Part shown: positions 1-9,561 of the stretch, in pieces | Layout of the letters: each line of letters starts with the position of its first letter | Numbering within the stretch: the first letter of the stretch is position 1 | Origin: an uncultured Holophagaceae bacterium | Lineage (GTDB): Bacteria; Acidobacteriota; Holophagae; Holophagales; Holophagaceae | Assembly (NCBI GenBank): GCA_903857495.1 | Contig: CAIOFF010000070.1 | Span: 22,890-86,889, forward strand | Length of the DNA: 64,000 bases | Reading direction: 5' to 3' | Translations under genes and position numbers: made by a program | Notes under the pieces: generated by a model | Databases searched by the model: none | What the model saw: only the letters and a program-made list of their open reading frames with translations | Told to the model about the DNA's origin: nothing

Positions 1-1611
1 GTGCGCCACGAGGGCGCTCTCCACTTCGGCCGTGCCCAACCGGTGGCCGCTGACGTTGATCACGTCATCGATGCGGCCGGTGATCCAGTAGTAGCCGTCC
101 TCGTCCCGCCGCGCCCCGTCACCGGTGAAGTAGTAGCCGGGGTACTGGGTGAAGTAGGTCTCCCGGAACCGCTGGTGGTCGCCATGAACCGTGCGGGCCT
201 GGCCAGGCCAGGGGGCGCCCAGGCAGAGGGCCCCGGAGACCCCGTTGCCCTCGAGGGGAACCCCGGTGGCCGCGTCCACGATGACCGGCTTGATGCCGAA
301 GAAGGGCAGCGTGGCGGAACCGGGCTTGGTGGGGGTGACGCCGGGCAGCGGGGTGATGAGGATGCCGCCCGTCTCCGTCTGCCACCAGGTGTCCACCACC
401 GTGCAGCGACCGTCGCCGACGACGTCGTGATACCAGCGCCAGACTTCGGGGTTGATGGGCTCACCCACGGTGCCCAGGACCCGCAGCGAGGTCCGCTTGT
501 ACTTCTTGATCCAGTCGTCGCCAGCCTGGGCCAGGGCCCGGAGGGCCGTGGGCGCGGTGTAGAAGATGTTCACGCCCAGGTCGTCGATGATCTGCCAGTA
601 GCGGCCGGCATCCGGGTACAGCGGCGTCGACTCGAAGATCACCGAGGTGGCGCCGTTCGCCAGCGGTCCGTAGACGATGTAGCTGTGGCCGGTCACCCAG
701 CCGATGTCCGCCGCGCAGAAGTAGATGTCGTCCGGATGGTAGTCGAAGACCAGCTTGTGGGTGTAGGCCGCGTAGGTCAGGTAGCCGCCGGTGGTGTGCA
801 GGAGGCCCTTGGGCTTTCCGGTGCTGCCGGAGGTGTAGAGGATGAAGAGCGGGTCTTCCGCGCCCATCCACTCGTTGGTGCAGGTGGAGCGCTGCTTGGC
901 GGTCTCCTCATCCAGCCACAGGTCGCGACCGGGGTGCATGGGCACGTCGCTGTCGGTGCGCCGCGCCACCAGCACCGTCTCCACCAGGGACATGCCCTCG
1001 ATGGCCCGGTCCACGGTGCGCTTGAGGGGCACCTTCTTGCCGCCGCGGAGACCCTCGTTGGCGGTGACCACGACCTTGCACTTGGCGTCCACGATGCGGT
1101 CGCGCAGGGACTCCGCCGAGAATCCGCCGAACACCACCGAGTGCACGGCGCCGATGCGGGCGCAGGCCAGCATGGTGTAGACCAGCTCGGGGATCATGGT
1201 CAGGTAGAGGCAGACGCGGTCGCCCTTCTTGACCCCGTTGTGCAACAGGACATTGGCCACCCGGGCCACGTGGTGCTTGAGGTCCCGGTAGCTGATGTGG
1301 GTGTACTGGCCCGGCTCGTCCTGGGCCCAGATGAGCGCCGTCTTGTCCCCCAGGTGGGGCAGGTGCCGGTCCACGCAGTTGAAGCAGGCGTTGACGCGCC
1401 CGCCCAGGAACCAGGAGAAGTCCACTTCCTTGTAGTCGGCGTCGAAGACCGACTGCCAGGGATGAAACCAGGTCAGGGTCTTGGCCTGCTCGCCCCAGAA
1501 CCACTCGGGGTTGTCGAGGGAGAGGCGGTAGAGCCTCTGGTATTCCTCCATGGTCTTGATGTGGGCCCGCTCCCGGATGTGCGGCTTCACGGGATAGAGG
1601 TCTTGGGACAT
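1..1611 (-). CDS. acsA: Acetyl-CoA synthetase (AMP-forming), C-terminus cut by window edge
   Basis: Activates acetate with ATP to acetyl-AMP and then forms acetyl-CoA in the cytoplasm. The 537 codons seen start at an ATG preceded by GGAG and run off the left edge. Visible landmarks are the N-terminal ACS block (PEWFWGEQA near residue 40), the phosphate loop [11 protein letters not shown] near residue 257, WWQTETGG near 409 and YFTGDGA near 492. Family members are about 650 residues, so roughly 110 residues are outside the window, including the lysine that is normally acetylated. It lies downstream of an MFS transporter on the same strand, separated by 286 bp with a hairpin, so the two are probably separate transcripts. 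Certain as to family. Confidence 0.97.
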   Translation of the reverse strand, partial: MSQDLYPVKPHIRERAHIKTMEEYQRLYRLSLDNPEWFWGEQAKTLTWFHPWQSVFDADYKEVDFSWFLGGRVNACFNCVDRHLPHLGDKTALIWAQDEPGQYTHISYRDLKHHVARVANVLLHNGVKKGDRVCLYLTMIPELVYTMLACARIGAVHSVVFGGFSAESLRDRIVDAKCKVVVTANEGLRGGKKVPLKRTVDRAIEGMSLVETVLVARRTDSDVPMHPGRDLWLDEETAKQRSTCTNEWMGAEDPLFILYTSGSTGKPKGLLHTTGGYLTYAAYTHKLVFDYHPDDIYFCAADIGWVTGHSYIVYGPLANGATSVIFESTPLYPDAGRYWQIIDDLGVNIFYTAPTALRALAQAGDDWIKKYKRTSLRVLGTVGEPINPEVWRWYHDVVGDGRCTVVDTWWQTETGGILITPLPGVTPTKPGSATLPFFGIKPVIVDAATGVPLEGNGVSGALCLGAPWPGQARTVHGDHQRFRETYFTQYPGYYFTGDGARRDEDGYYWITGRIDDVINVSGHRLGTAEVESALVAH

Positions 1612-1822
1612 GGTTCAGCTCCGTGCCAGGGGTGATGCGGGAGAAAGAGGTGGTAGGCGCCGGACCCAAGAGGGGCGGGGCCGTGGGTTCACGCGTTTCC
1701 GCGGTGGCTGGGGAAGGTGGGGGGGTGGCGATCATTGTCCGGCCAGGGGATGCCCTTGTCCAGTGCGCGCCAGGCGGGTCAGGTTCCACCCGGGTGCCAG
1801 GGGGCCGCCCCGGGAAGCGGGA

Positions 1823-1857
1823 GAGCCGGGTGATGGATTCCTCCGCTCACCCGGCTC
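1823..1857 (-). terminator. Hairpin after the MFS gene, possible terminator
   Basis: An 11-bp perfect stem (GAGCCGGGTGA with its complement) around a 13-nt loop lies about 40 nt after the MFS stop codon. No T-tract follows, so an intrinsic terminator is uncertain; it may be a 3'-end stabilising hairpin. The rest of the 286-bp gap between acsA and the MFS gene shows no gene. Confidence 0.5.
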
Positions 1858-1897
1858 CCCATCAGGCCTTCAGCGTCGAGGACGCCGAAGGGTCAAG

Positions 1898-3559
1898 TCA
1901 GTGCTGGTAGGTGCTGATGTCCCGGTCCTTGGTTTCCTTCAGGAACAGGAAGCCGATGACCACGGTGATGAGCGCCACGATGATCGGATACCAGAGGCCG
2001 TAGTAGATGTTGCCCTTCAGGGCCACGATGGCCGTCGCGATGAGGGGCAGCATGCCGCCGAACCAGCCGTTGCCGATGTGGTAGGGCAGCGACATGGAGG
2101 TGTAGCGGATGTTGGTGGGGAAGAGCTCCACCAGGAAGGCCGCGATGGGCCCGTAGACCATGGTCACGTAGATGAGCATGATGAACAGGATCAGCAGGGT
2201 CATGGGGTAGTTGACCCTGGACTTGTCGGCTTCCTTGGGATATCCGAGATCGACCAGCGCCTTCTTGAGAGCGGCTTCCGAGGCGGCACTCCAGCCCTCG
2301 ATCGTGGTGGTCGTGACCTGGCCGGTGGTGGGGTTCTTGCCCTGGAGGGTAGCGACAACCTTCTTGCCCTCGATGGGGGCGACCTTGTTGAAGTTGAGGC
2401 CCTGCTTGCCGAAGAAGTCGTTCACGCGGTCCAGCTCGGAGAACTTGCTCCAGGGGCCCACGAAGAGGTTGAAGGTCTCGTCGGCAGGGTTTCCGGCCAC
2501 GGTGATGACGGTGGTGTTCTGGAACGTCTCCAGGGCGGGGTTCACGTAGTGCGTGAGGGCCTTGAAGAGCGGGAAGAAAGTGAGGGCGGCGATGAGGCAG
2601 CCCGTCAGGATGATCTTCAGGCGGCCGATCTTGTCCGACAGCCAGCCGAAGAAGATGAAGAAGGGCGTGCCCAAGAGCAGGGAGGTACCGATGAGGATGT
2701 AGGTGGTGGCGAAGTCCAGCTTCAGGGTGATCTGGATGAAGAACAGCGCGTAGAACTGGCCGGTATACCAGACCACACCCTGGCCTGCGGTTGCGCCCAG
2801 GAGGGCGAGCAGCGCGTACTTGTTGTTGGGGTACTTGAGGAAGCTGTCGGAGAGGGGGGCCTTGGAGGTCTTGCCCTCGGCCTTCATCTTGGTGAAGACG
2901 GGAGACTCGTGGAGCTTCAGGCGGATCCAGACAGAGACGGCCAGCAGGAAGATGGACATCCAGAAGGGGATGCGCCAGCCCCAGGAGGCGAAGGCTTCCT
3001 TGCTCATGGTGGAGCGGCAACCGAGGATGATGCCCAGGCAGAGGAAGAAGCCCACGGTGGCCGTGGTCTGGATCCAGCTGGTGTTGTAGCCGCGGCGATC
3101 ATGGGCAGAGTGCTCGGCCACGTAGGTGGCGGCACCGCCGTACTCACCGCCCAGGGCCAGACCCTGGAGGAGGCGCAGGGTGACCATGATGATGGGGGCC
3201 CACCAGCCGACGGTCGCGAAGGTCGGCAGGAGGCCGACGCCGAAGGTGGACATGCCCATGACGACGATGGTCACGAGGAAGGTGTACTTGCGGCCGATCA
3301 GATCGCCGATGCGACCGAACACCAGGGCGCCGAAGGGGCGGACCAGGAAGCCCGCAGCGTAGGCGGCGAAGGCGGACAGCAGGGCGGCCGTCTCGTTCCC
3401 CTTGGGGAAGAACAGGGTGGCGAAGAAGGGTGCCAGGGTGGCGTAGAGGTAGAAGTCGTACCACTCGAACACCGTCCCCACGGACGATGCGATGATCACC
3501 ATCCGTTCTTCCTTGGTGAGTGGCGTCCTTTCGGCGACTTGCTCAGTTGCGATGGCCAT
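1898..3559 (-). CDS. MFS transporter, metabolite:H+ symporter (MHS) type
   Basis: A 553-residue inner-membrane transporter with about 12 predicted hydrophobic segments. Supporting features are FEWYDFYLYA near residue 32, typical of MHS members such as ProP, KgtP and ShiA, and the loop signature GRIGDLIGRKYTF after TM2. The ATG has a strong AAGGAGG site. Between about residues 300 and 420 a hydrophilic segment of roughly 110 residues (around NPADETFN and EGKKVVATLQG) interrupts the second half; ordinary MHS proteins are about 430 residues. The neighbour is acetyl-CoA synthetase, so a short carboxylate is a reasonable substrate guess, but this is inference; the family also moves proline, betaine, citrate and shikimate. 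Confidence 0.88.
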   Translation of the reverse strand: MAIATEQVAERTPLTKEERMVIIASSVGTVFEWYDFYLYATLAPFFATLFFPKGNETAALLSAFAAYAAGFLVRPFGALVFGRIGDLIGRKYTFLVTIVVMGMSTFGVGLLPTFATVGWWAPIIMVTLRLLQGLALGGEYGGAATYVAEHSAHDRRGYNTSWIQTTATVGFFLCLGIILGCRSTMSKEAFASWGWRIPFWMSIFLLAVSVWIRLKLHESPVFTKMKAEGKTSKAPLSDSFLKYPNNKYALLALLGATAGQGVVWYTGQFYALFFIQITLKLDFATTYILIGTSLLLGTPFFIFFGWLSDKIGRLKIILTGCLIAALTFFPLFKALTHYVNPALETFQNTTVITVAGNPADETFNLFVGPWSKFSELDRVNDFFGKQGLNFNKVAPIEGKKVVATLQGKNPTTGQVTTTTIEGWSAASEAALKKALVDLGYPKEADKSRVNYPMTLLILFIMLIYVTMVYGPIAAFLVELFPTNIRYTSMSLPYHIGNGWFGGMLPLIATAIVALKGNIYYGLWYPIIVALITVVIGFLFLKETKDRDISTYQH

Positions 3560-4134
3560 GTTGTCTTGCCTCCTTGGGGTGAAGATGGGGTTGGATCTGG
3601 ACTGCTAACGCTCAGGCAGGTGATGAAGTCGGGTCGAGCCGGCCAGGCCCCGAATGTCGTGTCCTCCCTCAGAATCCCCTTTCTGGGTGCCGACTCGGCC
3701 AGGGTCGACAAAGTCTCCTGCCACCTGTCCGGATTTCACCGGAGCAGGAGGCAATGAGAGCTGAAGCGTTATGAGAACCACGACGGACGAGCCATCGTAT
3801 GGATCGAGTTGGTTGGGTAAGCTGTCCCCTAGGTAACGCCTTCCTCCGGGTAAGGTCAAGAGAGATTCCGCCCCTTTGTGCAGAAAAATTTAGGTTGAGC
3901 CCAAAGTCACAAAACTTGATTTAAAAGGATGTTCAGATCATCTTCGGATAATTCGTCCAACATAATTTCCTGCTTTTTCCTAATCAAATACATACATCAG
4001 CTTGTAATATACCGCCACACAATTGCCACAAGACCTTAGCTTTGGCCCCATGGTCGGCCGAGAACCGGTTGTCCAGGGTGCCGAAACCCTCCGACCCCCT
4101 ATCATGTTCAAGACCCCCGCCCCCAGGACGCCCC
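3560..4134. other. 575-bp intergenic region between divergent genes, AT-rich core
   Basis: No convincing gene is seen. About 3880-4015 is strikingly AT-rich compared with its surroundings, as expected for the divergent promoters of the MFS gene (minus) and the phosphoesterase-kinase pair (plus). A TAATAT hexamer at about 4005-4010 could be a plus-strand -10 box, but I see no matching -35, so no promoter is assigned. Confidence 0.4.
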
Positions 4135-4875
4135 ATGCGCATTGCCCTCATGGCCGACCTCCACGCCAACCGGCGCGCGCTGGAAGCCTGTCTGGACCAT
4201 GCCCAGGCCCACGCGGTCGACCGGCTGGTCTTCCTGGGGGATTACGTCGGCTATGGCCCCGAGCCCAGCGAGACCCTGGCGCGGGTCATGGCCGAGGCTG
4301 CGAAGGGCGCCATCGCCGTCGCCGGGAACCACGACCAGGCCGTCGGCCAGGAACGCGAGACCATGACCTCCGATGCGGAATTCGCCATGGCCTGGACCCG
4401 CGGCCAGCTGGGCACCGAGGCCCGCGAGTTCCTGGCCAGCCTGCCCCTGCGTTTCGAGGACGACACTCGCCTCTACGTGCATGCCAGCCCCCAGACCTAC
4501 CCCGAGTGGATCTACGTCAACGACGGCCCCGCCGCCAAGCGGGCCCTGGAGGCCAGCCGCGCTCAGACGGTCTTCTGCGGGCACACGCACGTCGCCGCGC
4601 TGCATGGCATCACCGCCACTGGACAGCTGGTGTCCTTTCAGCCCGTGCCCTCGGTCCCGATTCCCCTGCCCCGGCACCGCCGCTGGCTGACGGTCGTTGG
4701 CGCCGTGGGCCAGGCCCGCGACGGGGACCCGGCTGCGGCCTACGCCGTGCTGGATACGGGCCGCTCCGAGATCACCCACTTCCGGGTGCCCTACGATGTG
4801 GAGGCCGCGGCGGTGGCCATCCTCCGCGCCGGGCTGCCAGCCTCCCTCGCCGCCCGACTCCGGAAGGGATCCTGA
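4135..4875 (+). CDS. Metallophosphoesterase (calcineurin-like)
   Basis: A 246-residue cytoplasmic phosphoesterase of the calcineurin-like family, close to the small YfcE/MJ0936-type enzymes. The dinuclear metal motifs appear in order: D8-x-H10 (ADLHAN), GDYVGYG near 39, GNHDQ near 66, an HASP histidine near 118 and CGHTHV near 147. The ATG at 4135 is chosen because the protein then begins with the family's MRIALMADLH; upstream in-frame codons have no such sequence, and AGGA precedes it. It ends 3 bp before a kinase-Usp fusion gene, so the pair is almost certainly co-transcribed. A phosphatase working opposite the kinase is possible, but calcineurin-like enzymes often act on nucleotides, so this is unproven. 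Confidence 0.88.
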   Translation: MRIALMADLHANRRALEACLDHAQAHAVDRLVFLGDYVGYGPEPSETLARVMAEAAKGAIAVAGNHDQAVGQERETMTSDAEFAMAWTRGQLGTEAREFLASLPLRFEDDTRLYVHASPQTYPEWIYVNDGPAAKRALEASRAQTVFCGHTHVAALHGITATGQLVSFQPVPSVPIPLPRHRRWLTVVGAVGQARDGDPAAAYAVLDTGRSEITHFRVPYDVEAAAVAILRAGLPASLAARLRKGS

Positions 4876-4878
4876 GCC

Positions 4879-6333
4879 ATGACCGGGCCGCGCATCGAGA
4901 CCGGAGGCACGCTGGATGGCTTCCTGATCGGGGAGAGGATCCACTGCGGGGGCATGGCCTCCATCTGGTCCGTGTCCCACCCGGACCACAGCTTTCCCCT
5001 CCTGATGAAGGTTCCCGTCCTGTCCGAGGGCGTGGATCCCGCGGCCATCGTGGGCTTCGAGATGGAGCAGATGATCCTGCCGCGCCTCTCGGGCCCCCAT
5101 GTGCCCCGGTTTGCCGCCCAGGGGGACTTCGATGTCCAGCCCTACCTGGTCATGGAGCGCATCCCCGGACCCTCCCTGCTGCCGCTCCTGACCGAGCTCC
5201 CCCTGCCCTGGCCGGCCGTGGCCAAGCTGGGCACGCGGATCGCCCTCGCCCTGGATGACCTGCACCGCCAGCACGTGGTGCACCTGGACGTGAAGCCCTC
5301 CAACCTGCTCACCCGGCCTACGGGCGAGATCGTGCTCGTGGACTATGGCCTCTCCCACCATGACGAGCTCCCGGACCTGATGGGCGAGGAGTTCCGGCTG
5401 CCCTACGGCACCGCGCCCTACATGGCGCCGGAGCAGGTCCTGGGCCAGCGCCGCGATCCCCGCAGCGACCAGTTCGCCCTGGGTGTCCTCCTGTATTTCT
5501 TCCTGACCGGCGTGCGGCCCTTCGGCGACCCCCAGCGCCTGGCGGGCCTGAAGCGACGCCTCTGGCGCGACCCCGTCCCGCCCCGGCGCCTGCAGCCCGA
5601 GTGCCCGCCCTGGCTGCAGGAGGTGATTCTCCGGTGCCTGGAGGTCCACCCGGCCTGGCGCTACCCCACCGCCGCCCATCTGGCGATGGCACTCCAGCAT
5701 CCGGACCAGGTCAAGCTCACGGCCCGCTCGGAGAAGCTGAAGCAGGATCCCTTCACCACGGTCCTGCGCCGCCGCTTCCGGGAGCAGCCCCAGGTCTCGG
5801 CCATGGCCAAGGCGCCTGCGCGGCATGACGGGGACGCGCCCATCCTGGCCGTCGCCATCGACCTCTCACCGGCCGCCGCCCCCATCGCCGAGACCCTGCG
5901 CACCATGGTCGCGCGCATGCTGACCACCCTGCCCGGGGCCCGGGTCGCCTGCCTGAACGTCCTCAAGCAGGGGCGCATCACCCTGGATGAGACCCTGGAC
6001 GCCCAGGGGCGGAACATCCACCACCAGCGCCTGGTGGAGCTGCGGAACTGGGCGATCCCCCTTGAGCTGGACGAGGGCCGCATCAGCTTCCACGTCCTCG
6101 AGTCCACGGACCCCGCCTCGGCGATCCTGCACTACACCAGCTCGAACCAGGTGGATCACCTGGTCCTCGGCGCCCGGGCCAGCTCGCTGCGCCGCACCCT
6201 GCTGGGAAGCGTGTCCAGCCAAGTGGCCGCCCAGGCGCCTTGCACGGTGACCGTGGTGCGCTCACGCCGGCTGCGCACCTCGGATCTGCCCGTCAGCAAG
6301 GACGAAGAGTCCGACTCCTGGACGGTCGGCTGA
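4879..6333 (+). CDS. Ser/Thr protein kinase fused to a universal stress protein domain
   Basis: 484 residues with two domains. Residues 10-280 are a Hanks-type kinase: a degenerate glycine loop (HCGGMASIW, 22-30), K44 as the ATP lysine, catalytic HLDVKPSN at 135-142, DYG instead of DFG at 155-157, and APYMAPEQ. Residues about 320-465 are a UspA domain ending in the ATP-binding pattern G-x2-x-G-x9-G-S seen as LGARAS...LLGSVSSQ and CTVTVVR. There is no membrane segment, so it is cytosolic. It follows the phosphoesterase by 3 bp. The fusion suggests phosphorylation controlled by ATP or AMP binding to the Usp part; this is inference. All catalytic residues are present, so the kinase should be active. 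Confidence 0.92.
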   Translation: MTGPRIETGGTLDGFLIGERIHCGGMASIWSVSHPDHSFPLLMKVPVLSEGVDPAAIVGFEMEQMILPRLSGPHVPRFAAQGDFDVQPYLVMERIPGPSLLPLLTELPLPWPAVAKLGTRIALALDDLHRQHVVHLDVKPSNLLTRPTGEIVLVDYGLSHHDELPDLMGEEFRLPYGTAPYMAPEQVLGQRRDPRSDQFALGVLLYFFLTGVRPFGDPQRLAGLKRRLWRDPVPPRRLQPECPPWLQEVILRCLEVHPAWRYPTAAHLAMALQHPDQVKLTARSEKLKQDPFTTVLRRRFREQPQVSAMAKAPARHDGDAPILAVAIDLSPAAAPIAETLRTMVARMLTTLPGARVACLNVLKQGRITLDETLDAQGRNIHHQRLVELRNWAIPLELDEGRISFHVLESTDPASAILHYTSSNQVDHLVLGARASSLRRTLLGSVSSQVAAQAPCTVTVVRSRRLRTSDLPVSKDEESDSWTVG

Positions 6334-6339
6334 AAGCAA

Positions 6340-6363
6340 AACGCCCCGGCGAACCGGGGCGTT
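6340..6363. terminator. Bidirectional rho-independent terminator
   Basis: AACGCCCCGG and its exact complement flank a CGAA tetraloop, with A's on one side and TTT on the other. It lies between the converging ends of the kinase-Usp gene and rplQ and can serve both strands. Confidence 0.9.
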
Positions 6364-6383
6364 TCAGGTGTGCTGGTGACAGC

Positions 6384-6776
6384 CTACTCGGCGTCCTCGG
6401 CCTTGGGCTCGGGGAGGGTGTAGTCCACGAACTCGATGAGGGCCATGTCGGCCGCGTCGCCGAGGCGATGGCCCATCTTGAGGATGCGAGTGTAGCCGCC
6501 GGGACGGCTCTCGAAGCGCTTGCGGAAGTCGGCGTCGAAGATCTTCTGGACGGCGACCTTGCTGCCGAGACGAGCCATCGCCAGGCGGCGATTGGCAATC
6601 GTGTCGGACTTCGCGAGGGTGATGAAGGGTTCCACGAAGCTGCGAAGCTCCTTGGCCTTCACCAGGGTGGTCTGGATGCGCTCGCTCTCGATGAGGGCGG
6701 TCGCGAGGTTCTTCATGAGGGCCTTGCGCTGGTTCGTGGTGCGGCCCAGGCGCTTGCCGGAAACGTTGTGACGCAT
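6384..6776 (-). CDS. rplQ: Ribosomal protein bL17
   Basis: Large-subunit protein near the exit tunnel; 130 residues. The N-terminus [20 protein letters not shown] is the bL17 signature, followed by [13 protein letters not shown]. The C-terminal tail after residue 115 is acidic (EPKAEDAE). Last gene of the alpha part of the ribosomal cluster, 9 bp after rpoA, and followed by a strong terminator. Confidence 0.98.
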   Translation of the reverse strand: MRHNVSGKRLGRTTNQRKALMKNLATALIESERIQTTLVKAKELRSFVEPFITLAKSDTIANRRLAMARLGSKVAVQKIFDADFRKRFESRPGGYTRILKMGHRLGDAADMALIEFVDYTLPEPKAEDAE

Positions 6777-6785
6777 GGGGGCTCC

Positions 6786-7757
6786 TTACACTTCCTGCTC
6801 AAGCCGCATACCGAGGGAGAGGCCGATACGAGCGAGCTCGTCCTTGATCTCCTGGAGCGACTTCTTGCCGAAGTTCTTGGTTTTCATCAGCTCGGCCTCG
6901 GTCCGCTGGACCAGCTCGCCGATGGTGGTGATGTTGGCGTTGCGGAGGCAGTTGTTGGCCCGCACGGAAAGTTCGAGCTCTTCGACGGACTTGCCGAGCC
7001 AGGTGTTCGCAGCCTCGACACCAAGCGTGGCGGTGCCCATCTCCATCTCGGTGAAGTCCTCGTCCTGACGGGCGAACACCAGGAAGTGGTCGCGCAGGAT
7101 GAGGGCCGCGTCAGAGACGGCTTCCTTGGGATTGACGGCGCCGTTGGTCCAGACCTGGAGGGTGAGCTTTTCGTAATCGGTGCTCTGGCCCACCCGGGCG
7201 GGTTCGACAATGTAGTTCACACGGACGATGGGGCTGTGGTTGGCATCCATGGGGATGAAGCCGAGACCAAGGGTCTCGTCATGGTTGCGGTCGGCAGTCA
7301 TGAAGCCGCGACCGAGCTGCACGCGCATCTCGATCTCGAGCTCGCCCTCTTCGCCCAGGGTCGCGATGTGGATGTTGGGATCCACGACTTCGACGTTCTG
7401 GTTGCAGCGGATGGCGGCGGAGGTCACAGCGCCCTCACCCTTGGCGGAGATGGTCACCGTCTGGGGCTCGTTGCTGTGCAGCTTGAAGGGCACTTCCTTG
7501 AGGTTCAGGAGGACGTGGGTGATGTCCTCCCAGACGCCGGGAAGGGTCGTGAACTCGTGCATGACGCCCTTGATGCGGACGTTGGTGACAGCAGCGCCCT
7601 GGATGCTGCTGAGCAGCACCCGGCGGACACTGTGCCCGACGGTCGTGGCGAAGCCACGCTCGAAGGGATAGGCCACGAACTCCCCGTAGGTGTCCGTGAG
7701 GGACCCGGGGGTCACCTCCGCGAATCGCGGCCTCTGGAAATCGCTGAGGTTCAGCAT
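6786..7757 (-). CDS. rpoA: DNA-directed RNA polymerase alpha subunit
   Basis: 323 residues. The N-terminal dimerisation domain carries [21 protein letters not shown] near residue 25, and the C-terminal domain has [17 protein letters not shown] with [19 protein letters not shown], the helix-hairpin-helix that binds UP-elements and activators. Length and domain order are normal. It sits in the usual rpsM-rpsK-rpsD-rpoA-rplQ order with 9-bp gaps. Confidence 0.99.
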   Translation of the reverse strand: MLNLSDFQRPRFAEVTPGSLTDTYGEFVAYPFERGFATTVGHSVRRVLLSSIQGAAVTNVRIKGVMHEFTTLPGVWEDITHVLLNLKEVPFKLHSNEPQTVTISAKGEGAVTSAAIRCNQNVEVVDPNIHIATLGEEGELEIEMRVQLGRGFMTADRNHDETLGLGFIPMDANHSPIVRVNYIVEPARVGQSTDYEKLTLQVWTNGAVNPKEAVSDAALILRDHFLVFARQDEDFTEMEMGTATLGVEAANTWLGKSVEELELSVRANNCLRNANITTIGELVQRTEAELMKTKNFGKKSLQEIKDELARIGLSLGMRLEQEV

Positions 7758-7766
7758 CCTGCCCCC

Positions 7767-8399
7767 TTACTTCGAATACAGTTCAACGATCAGCTGCTCG
7801 TTGATATCAAGGGTGATGTCCTCGCGGGTCGGGGTGGCGAGCACCTGGCCCTTGAAGGCGGCGGCATCGAGCGTCAGCCACTTGGGAATGCCACGACCGG
7901 CGGAGGTTTCGACGGAAGACTTGATCCCGTCGTTCTCCTTGGCGCGCTGGCCCAGCTCGACAACCTGGCCAGGCTTGACCTGGTAGGAAGGGATGTCCAC
8001 GCGCTTGCCGTTGATCTGCACGTGGCCGTGCATGACCATCTGGCGCGCGGCAGACCGGCTGGACGCGAAGCCCAGGCGGAAGATCACGTTGTCCAGGCGG
8101 CTCTCGAGGAAGCCCAGCAGGTTGTGGCCGGTGACGCCCTTCTTGGCGTCAGCCTTCTCGAAGTAGTGGCGGAACTGCTTCTCAAGCACACCGTAGATGC
8201 GCTTCACCTTCTGCTTCTCGCGAAGCTGCAGGGCGTAGCCAGTGGGCTTCTTGATCTTCCCCGCGCCATGCTGGCCGGGGATCTTGCCTTTGCGGGTCTC
8301 GAAGGAACACTTTTCCTTGAAGCAGCGTTCGCCCTTCAAGTAGAGCTTCATGCCCTCGCGGCGGCAGAGGCGGCAAACGGCGTCTGTGTAACGTGCCAT
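7767..8399 (-). CDS. rpsD: Ribosomal protein uS4, zinc-binding form
   Basis: 210 residues; a 16S assembly initiator and, in many bacteria, autogenous repressor of the alpha operon. An N-terminal zinc knuckle is intact: C9, C12, C26 and C31. The S4 RNA-binding domain follows (RLDNVIFRLGFASSRSAARQ near residue 100). The Cys-containing form implies zinc is not routinely limiting, unless a Cys-free paralogue lies elsewhere. Confidence 0.98.
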   Translation of the reverse strand: MARYTDAVCRLCRREGMKLYLKGERCFKEKCSFETRKGKIPGQHGAGKIKKPTGYALQLREKQKVKRIYGVLEKQFRHYFEKADAKKGVTGHNLLGFLESRLDNVIFRLGFASSRSAARQMVMHGHVQINGKRVDIPSYQVKPGQVVELGQRAKENDGIKSSVETSAGRGIPKWLTLDAAAFKGQVLATPTREDITLDINEQLIVELYSK

Positions 8400-8414
8400 G
8401 TCTCTCCTCCTCTC

Positions 8415-8822
8415 TTAAACCCGGCGCCGCTTGGGCGGCCGGCAGCCGTTGTGGGGAATGGGTGTGACGTCGCGGATGCTGGTCACCTGGATGCCCGCTG
8501 CGTTGAGGGCGCGGATGGCGCTCTCGCGACCGGCTCCAGGGCCCTTGACGCGAACGTCCACCGAACGAACACCCTGCTCCTTGGCGGCCTCGGCAGCGAT
8601 GCCGGCGGCGACCTGGGCTGCGAAGGGCGTACCCTTGCGGGTGCCGCGGAAGTTCTGGTTGCCGCTGGAAGCCCAGCAGAGCATGTTCCCCATCGGATCT
8701 GAGATGGAGATGATGGTGTTGTTGAAGGACGCCTGGACGTGTGCCACGCCGTGAGGAACGTTCTTCTTTTCCTTCTTCTTGACCACCTTCTTGCCGGCGG
8801 TCCGGGTCTGGGTCTTTGCCAT
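8415..8822 (-). CDS. rpsK: Ribosomal protein uS11
   Basis: 135 residues; lines the platform of the small subunit. Recognised by [16 protein letters not shown] near residue 28 and the C-terminus [18 protein letters not shown]. The N-terminal 25 residues are a lysine-rich extension. Gaps of 15 and 12 bp to rpsD and rpsM place it in the alpha cluster. Confidence 0.99.
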   Translation of the reverse strand: MAKTQTRTAGKKVVKKKEKKNVPHGVAHVQASFNNTIISISDPMGNMLCWASSGNQNFRGTRKGTPFAAQVAAGIAAEAAKEQGVRSVDVRVKGPGAGRESAIRALNAAGIQVTSIRDVTPIPHNGCRPPKRRRV

Positions 8823-8834
8823 GTGCTCCTCGCC

Positions 8835-9203
8835 TTACTTCTTCTTGCCGGCTACGGTGCGCCGCTTGCCCTTGCGGGTGCGGGCGTTGGTGTGCGTGCG
8901 CTGGCCACGGACGGGGAGGCCCTTCCGGTGACGCAGGCCGCGGTAGCAGCCGATGTCCATGAGCCGCTTGATGTCCAGGGAGATGTTCTTGCGAAGGTCG
9001 CCCTCCACGGTCTCTTCGGCGGTAATGACGCGGCGGATGCGACCGACCTCGTCCTCGGTCAGATCCCGGACCTTGGTGCCGAAGTCGACCTTCGCCCGAG
9101 TCAGGATGCTGTGCGCCTTGGAGCGCCCGATGCCGTAAATGTAGGTGAGCGCGATCTCGATGCGCTTGCCGATGGGCAGATCAATACCTGAGATGCGTGC
9201 CAT
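8835..9203 (-). CDS. rpsM: Ribosomal protein uS13
   Basis: 122 residues; contacts 5S/23S across the subunit interface and P-site tRNA. Signatures are [20 protein letters not shown] at the start, [14 protein letters not shown] helix and [20 protein letters not shown]. The basic tail ([13 protein letters not shown]) is normal. It follows rpmJ by 9 bp. Confidence 0.99.
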   Translation of the reverse strand: MARISGIDLPIGKRIEIALTYIYGIGRSKAHSILTRAKVDFGTKVRDLTEDEVGRIRRVITAEETVEGDLRKNISLDIKRLMDIGCYRGLRHRKGLPVRGQRTHTNARTRKGKRRTVAGKKK

Positions 9204-9212
9204 CGTTTCTCC

Positions 9213-9329
9213 TTAACCCTGACGCTGCTTGTGCTTGGGGTTTTTCTTGCAGATGATCCGGTTGATGCCTTCGCGGCGGACCACTTTGCAGTGCTCGCAC
9301 AGCTTCTTGATGGAGGGCCGTACTTTCAT
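9213..9329 (-). CDS. rpmJ: Ribosomal protein bL36, zinc-binding form
   Basis: A 38-residue gene starting [19 protein letters not shown]. The zinc ligands C11, C14, C27 and a histidine near 33 are intact, so it is the C+ form. It has its usual place between infA (13-bp gap) and rpsM (9-bp gap). Confidence 0.98.
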   Translation of the reverse strand: MKVRPSIKKLCEHCKVVRREGINRIICKKNPKHKQRQG

Positions 9330-9342
9330 GGTGTCCTCTCGT

Positions 9343-9561
9343 TCACTTGAATCGGTAGATGATGCGGCCACGGGTCAGATCGTAAGGGGTCACCTCGACG
9401 AGTACCCGGTCACCAGGGAGGATGCGAATGAAGTTCTTGCGCATCTTTCCGGAAATATGTGCCAGCACTTGATGTTTGTTTTCCAGTTCGACCCGGAACA
9501 CGGCATTCGGCAAAGCCTCGACCACTGTGGCTTCGAGCTCAATGGCTTCTTCTTTGCTCAA
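9343..9561 (-). CDS. infA: Translation initiation factor IF-1
   Basis: 72 residues forming one S1-like OB fold that occupies the A site during initiation. Key stretches are [38 protein letters not shown] and the ending RGRIIYRFK. Start overlaps the adk stop by 4 bp (ATGA), implying coupled translation. The map gene that often sits between adk and infA is absent. Confidence 0.99.
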   Translation of the reverse strand: MSKEEAIELEATVVEALPNAVFRVELENKHQVLAHISGKMRKNFIRILPGDRVLVEVTPYDLTRGRIIYRFK

